Origin: an uncultured bacterium
GTDB taxonomy: Bacteria > Bacillota > Clostridia > Oscillospirales > Acutalibacteraceae
DNA length: 7,586 nucleotides
Direction of reading: 5' to 3'
Assembly: GCA_905215055.1 (NCBI GenBank)
Contig: CAJMOH010000082.1
Coordinates: 1-7,586, forward strand
Within the stretch, counting starts at the first letter, position 1, and every line of letters begins with the position of its first letter. This document shows, in pieces, positions 6,023 to 7,586 of this stretch. Under the pieces are notes generated by a model. That model searched no databases. It worked only from the letters and a program-made list of their open reading frames with translations, and was not told the DNA's origin. Both the position numbers and the translations under genes were made by a program.

Positions 6023-6895
6023 ATGGATTTAGAAGCCCAAGCAATCCGGCGCATTCATCTGGCTGCGGAACTGAGCGCCGCCTATTACCAGAAACCACTG
6101 CTATTGGCCTACTCCGGCGGCAAGGACAGCGAGGTCTGCTTAGAGCTGTGCCGGCGTGCACACATCCCACTGGAGGTCATCCACCACCTGACCACAGCGG
6201 ACGCTCCGGAAACCATCTATCACGTTCGAAACGTGTTTCGTCAACTGGAGTTGGAGGGCATTGCCTGCGCTTTCCACAAACCCCTTTACCGAGGAAACCC
6301 CACCAGCATGTGGAGCTTGATTGTCCAGAAGGGCTGGCCACCCACCCGGAAACAGCGATACTGCTGCCAAGTTCTAAAAGAGAGCGGTGCGCCGCACCGG
6401 GCGGTGGTACTTGGCGTCCGGGCCGCGGAGAGTCAAAACAGGAAGGACTCCGCCGTGGCGGAGCAGCAGGGCAGCAGTCGCAGAGAGGTCCAACGCTTTG
6501 ACTTCGACAACGGTGATGAACGGATTGTAGCCCCCTGCCAGCAGAAAGCCGAAATAAAGATTCATCCAATCGTGGATTGGAGTGACTCAGACGTGTGGTC
6601 GTTCCTGCGGGACGCCAAGGTGGACGTCAACCCCGTGTACAATCTGGGTTTTCAGCGGGTGGGCTGCGTTGGCTGTCCTATGGCTGGGAAAGTCCGGTAC
6701 CGGGAATTTCGTGTATGGCCTGCTTTTGAAAAGCTCTACCGGACCGCCTTTGACAAAATGCTCCATAGACGATGGGCAGAGGGTAAATTTAACTCCTGGC
6801 ACTCAGCAGACGAGGTCTTCCGCTGGTGGATGGAGGATCGCAATATAGCGGGTCAGCTAGACCTGTTTGGCGGGGAAGTTGGCCTGCCCACCTAA
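6023..6895 (+). CDS. PAPS-reductase / DndC-like ATP pyrophosphatase with C-terminal clamp-type motif (290 aa)
   Basis: An adenine-nucleotide alpha-hydrolase-type enzyme. SGGKDS (31-36) is the PP-loop for ATP or adenylyl-substrate binding. RYCC (112-115) with Cys114 and Cys115, and CVGC with Cys215 and Cys218, form the CC...CxxC set that binds a 4Fe-4S cluster in APS reductases and DndC-like proteins. GVRAAES (131-137) and HPIVDWSDSDVW (181-192) are further family blocks. The C-terminal catalytic cysteine motif of assimilatory sulfonucleotide reductases (ECGLH-type) is not seen, and no sulfate-assimilation gene is nearby. This favours the phage/element branch over cysteine biosynthesis. QLDLF at 278-282 matches the consensus bacterial beta-clamp-binding pentapeptide. 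The start is ATG 6023, one base after the Api92-like stop; the Shine-Dalgarno (GGGG, 6009-6012) is weak, so coupling is likely. Substrate unknown; a DNA-modification or anti-defence role is inference. Confidence 0.85.
   Translation: MDLEAQAIRRIHLAAELSAAYYQKPLLLAYSGGKDSEVCLELCRRAHIPLEVIHHLTTADAPETIYHVRNVFRQLELEGIACAFHKPLYRGNPTSMWSLIVQKGWPPTRKQRYCCQVLKESGAPHRAVVLGVRAAESQNRKDSAVAEQQGSSRREVQRFDFDNGDERIVAPCQQKAEIKIHPIVDWSDSDVWSFLRDAKVDVNPVYNLGFQRVGCVGCPMAGKVRYREFRVWPAFEKLYRTAFDKMLHRRWAEGKFNSWHSADEVFRWWMEDRNIAGQLDLFGGEVGLPT
6854..6868 (+). other. QLDLF codons, candidate beta-clamp-binding motif
   Basis: These codons encode Gln-Leu-Asp-Leu-Phe near the C-terminus of the PAPS-reductase-like protein, followed by GGEVGLPT. 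QL(S/D)LF is the established consensus by which bacterial DNA polymerases, MutS-type proteins and others bind the sliding clamp DnaN. The placement in a short terminal tail, after the last conserved block, fits a functional peptide. Function here is not proven. Confidence 0.5.
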
Positions 6896-6909
6896 AAATT
6901 GAAAAGGGG

Positions 6910-7062
6910 ATGATTTCAATAGATTTCACCTACACCATCCAACTCACCGAAGCCCAGTACGCCGCCCTCCTGGACCGGGCGGCGGAGCTGGAAATCCGCC
7001 TGGAGGACTTGCTCCTCCAGGCCATACAAAACCAGGTAAAGGAGCGTGAACACCATGCCTGA
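6910..7062 (+). CDS. Small ribbon-helix-helix-like protein (50 aa)
   Basis: The 50-residue product has a short beta-strand (FTYTIQLT) followed by two helices (EAQYAALLDRAAELEI and LEDLLLQAIQNQVKE). This is the layout of ribbon-helix-helix DNA-binding proteins of the Arc/CopG/MetJ type, which act as dimers on operator DNA. The start is uncertain: ATG 6910 directly abuts its AAAAGGGG Shine-Dalgarno-like run, too close for normal initiation. Coupling to the PAPS-reductase-like gene, whose stop is 14 bases upstream, may help. A longer frame from 6826 exists but would overlap that gene and has no ribosome binding site. The stop at 7060-7062 overlaps the next gene by 8 bases. It may be a repressor or plasmid-partition type protein. 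The RHH call is by pattern of strand, helices and hydrophobic spacing. Confidence 0.65.
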   Translation: MISIDFTYTIQLTEAQYAALLDRAAELEIRLEDLLLQAIQNQVKEREHHA

Positions 7063-7546
7063 GATGAAAGGCGTCACCGTGAAGATCCCAGCGGACCTGC
7101 ACGCGGAAGTCAAAGCCTACATCGAAGCCCACAACATGACCATGGGTGAATTTATCACCCTGGCGGTAGACAACGAGTTGCACCCCAAAATCCAAATCAC
7201 ACAGGAGGACAAAAACATGGAGAGAATGAGAACCCTGGCCTTCCAGGTGCCGGACAGTCTGTTTCAGCGTGTGAAAGCCTACCTGGAGCGAAACCACATG
7301 ACGCAGAAACAGTTTGTCATCGGGTTGATAGAATCCGAACTGGAGCAGGACGAGGCCCAGTATCAGGCCAGCCGCACGGAGGAACAGGAGGACGAGGAAG
7401 AATCCGATGAGCAAACCGAGGACGAAGAAATGGAGGAAGAAATCCAGGACGAGTTTGCCCCCCAGGAGGCCCAGGAAGGCCCCGGCACCGAACTGGAGGA
7501 AACAATCCGCAGCCGACCAGAACCCCGCCCTCGTGGACGATTTTGA
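7055..7546 (+). CDS. Tandem ribbon-helix-helix protein with acidic tail (163 aa)
   Basis: ATG 7055 is chosen because AAAGGAG (7038-7044) lies 10 bases upstream; a GTG at 7046 would be too close. Two similar RHH units follow each other: residues 4-45 (VTVKIPADLHAEVKAYIEAH, then NMTMGEFITLAVDNEL) and 57-99 (LAFQVPDSLFQRVKAYLERN, then HMTQKQFVIGLIESEL). They share a P-x2-L-x3-VKAY-x-E-x3-MT-x3-F pattern. After residue 100 comes a Glu/Asp-rich, probably disordered tail. A single chain with two RHH units is unusual; TraY of the F plasmid is a known example and acts at oriT. An in-frame AGGAGG and ATG at 7203-7219 could start a shorter product at the second unit. The last codons (RSRPEPRPRGRF) look unlike the preceding acidic stretch, and a good frame continues in +1, so the 3' end may be frameshifted. 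Likely a transfer, partition or regulatory DNA-binding protein. Confidence 0.75.
   Translation: MPEMKGVTVKIPADLHAEVKAYIEAHNMTMGEFITLAVDNELHPKIQITQEDKNMERMRTLAFQVPDSLFQRVKAYLERNHMTQKQFVIGLIESELEQDEAQYQASRTEEQEDEEESDEQTEDEEMEEEIQDEFAPQEAQEGPGTELEETIRSRPEPRPRGRF
7203..7219 (+). promoter_or_regulatory. Internal ribosome binding site and start before the second RHH unit
   Basis: AGGAGG (7203-7208) stands 8 bases before an in-frame ATG (7217-7219) that encodes Met55, exactly at the border between the two RHH units. Initiation there would give a 109-residue single-RHH protein with the acidic tail. It may be a relic of two once separate genes or an active second start. Confidence 0.6.
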
Positions 7547-7586
7547 GGCCGGTTCCGAGGAAGTTTCCCAGGAGGATGACGGGGCC

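Noticed and set aside
6023..6895. Calling the PP-loop enzyme CysH (assimilatory PAPS/APS reductase) of cysteine biosynthesis.
   Set aside because: No ECGLH-type C-terminal catalytic cysteine motif and no sulfur-assimilation genes nearby. The context is mobile and the tail carries QLDLF.

Overview
The window looks like part of an integrated mobile element (ICE-like or plasmid-like) from a moderately GC-rich Bacillota, most likely a gut-type Clostridia. The evidence is the strong AGGAGG-type ribosome binding sites, the operon of large serine recombinases preceded by a SHOCT-like small ORF, the sigma-like helix-turn-helix gene, and the Api92-like and ribbon-helix-helix (RHH) genes typical of such elements. 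Every supported gene is on the + strand. No tRNA, rRNA, CRISPR array or insertion sequence is seen. The taxonomic call is inference from style, not from a marker gene.

Layout. Positions 3-308 hold the 3' part of a sigma-70 region 4/LuxR-like HTH gene, open at the window edge. Positions 309-783 have no supported gene but contain several GC-rich hairpins, one with a GNRA tetraloop, two copies of GGGTGAGAA, and a strong nested dyad (703-763) just before the next ribosome binding site. Positions 784-930 encode a 48-residue SHOCT-like protein. Positions 993-5001 are a tightly coupled operon of three recombinase-family genes: a full large serine recombinase (510 aa), a 284 aa protein with only the DNA-binding and zinc-ribbon part and no catalytic domain, and a second full recombinase (542 aa). 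Both junctions are 4-base stop/start overlaps.

Positions 5002-7586 look like an accessory operon. It has a small unknown gene whose 5' end seems frameshifted, an Api92-like ferredoxin-fold protein, a PAPS-reductase/DndC-like ATP pyrophosphatase with a four-cysteine set and a C-terminal QLDLF sliding-clamp-type motif, a 50-residue RHH-like protein, and a protein with two RHH units in tandem plus an acidic tail. The tandem gene has a strong in-frame internal ribosome binding site exactly before its second RHH unit. The reading frame appears to switch near its 3' end at the window edge.

How the parts may work together (inference): the recombinase trio would excise and integrate the element, with the catalytic-less member supplying or modulating DNA binding. 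The leader and the SHOCT-like gene may set expression of that operon. The RHH proteins are candidate repressors, partition factors or relaxosome factors. The PAPS-reductase-like enzyme may act on DNA or at the replication fork. The points most worth following are the catalytic-less middle recombinase, the structured leader, the clamp-motif PAPS-reductase-like enzyme, and the tandem RHH gene with its internal start.
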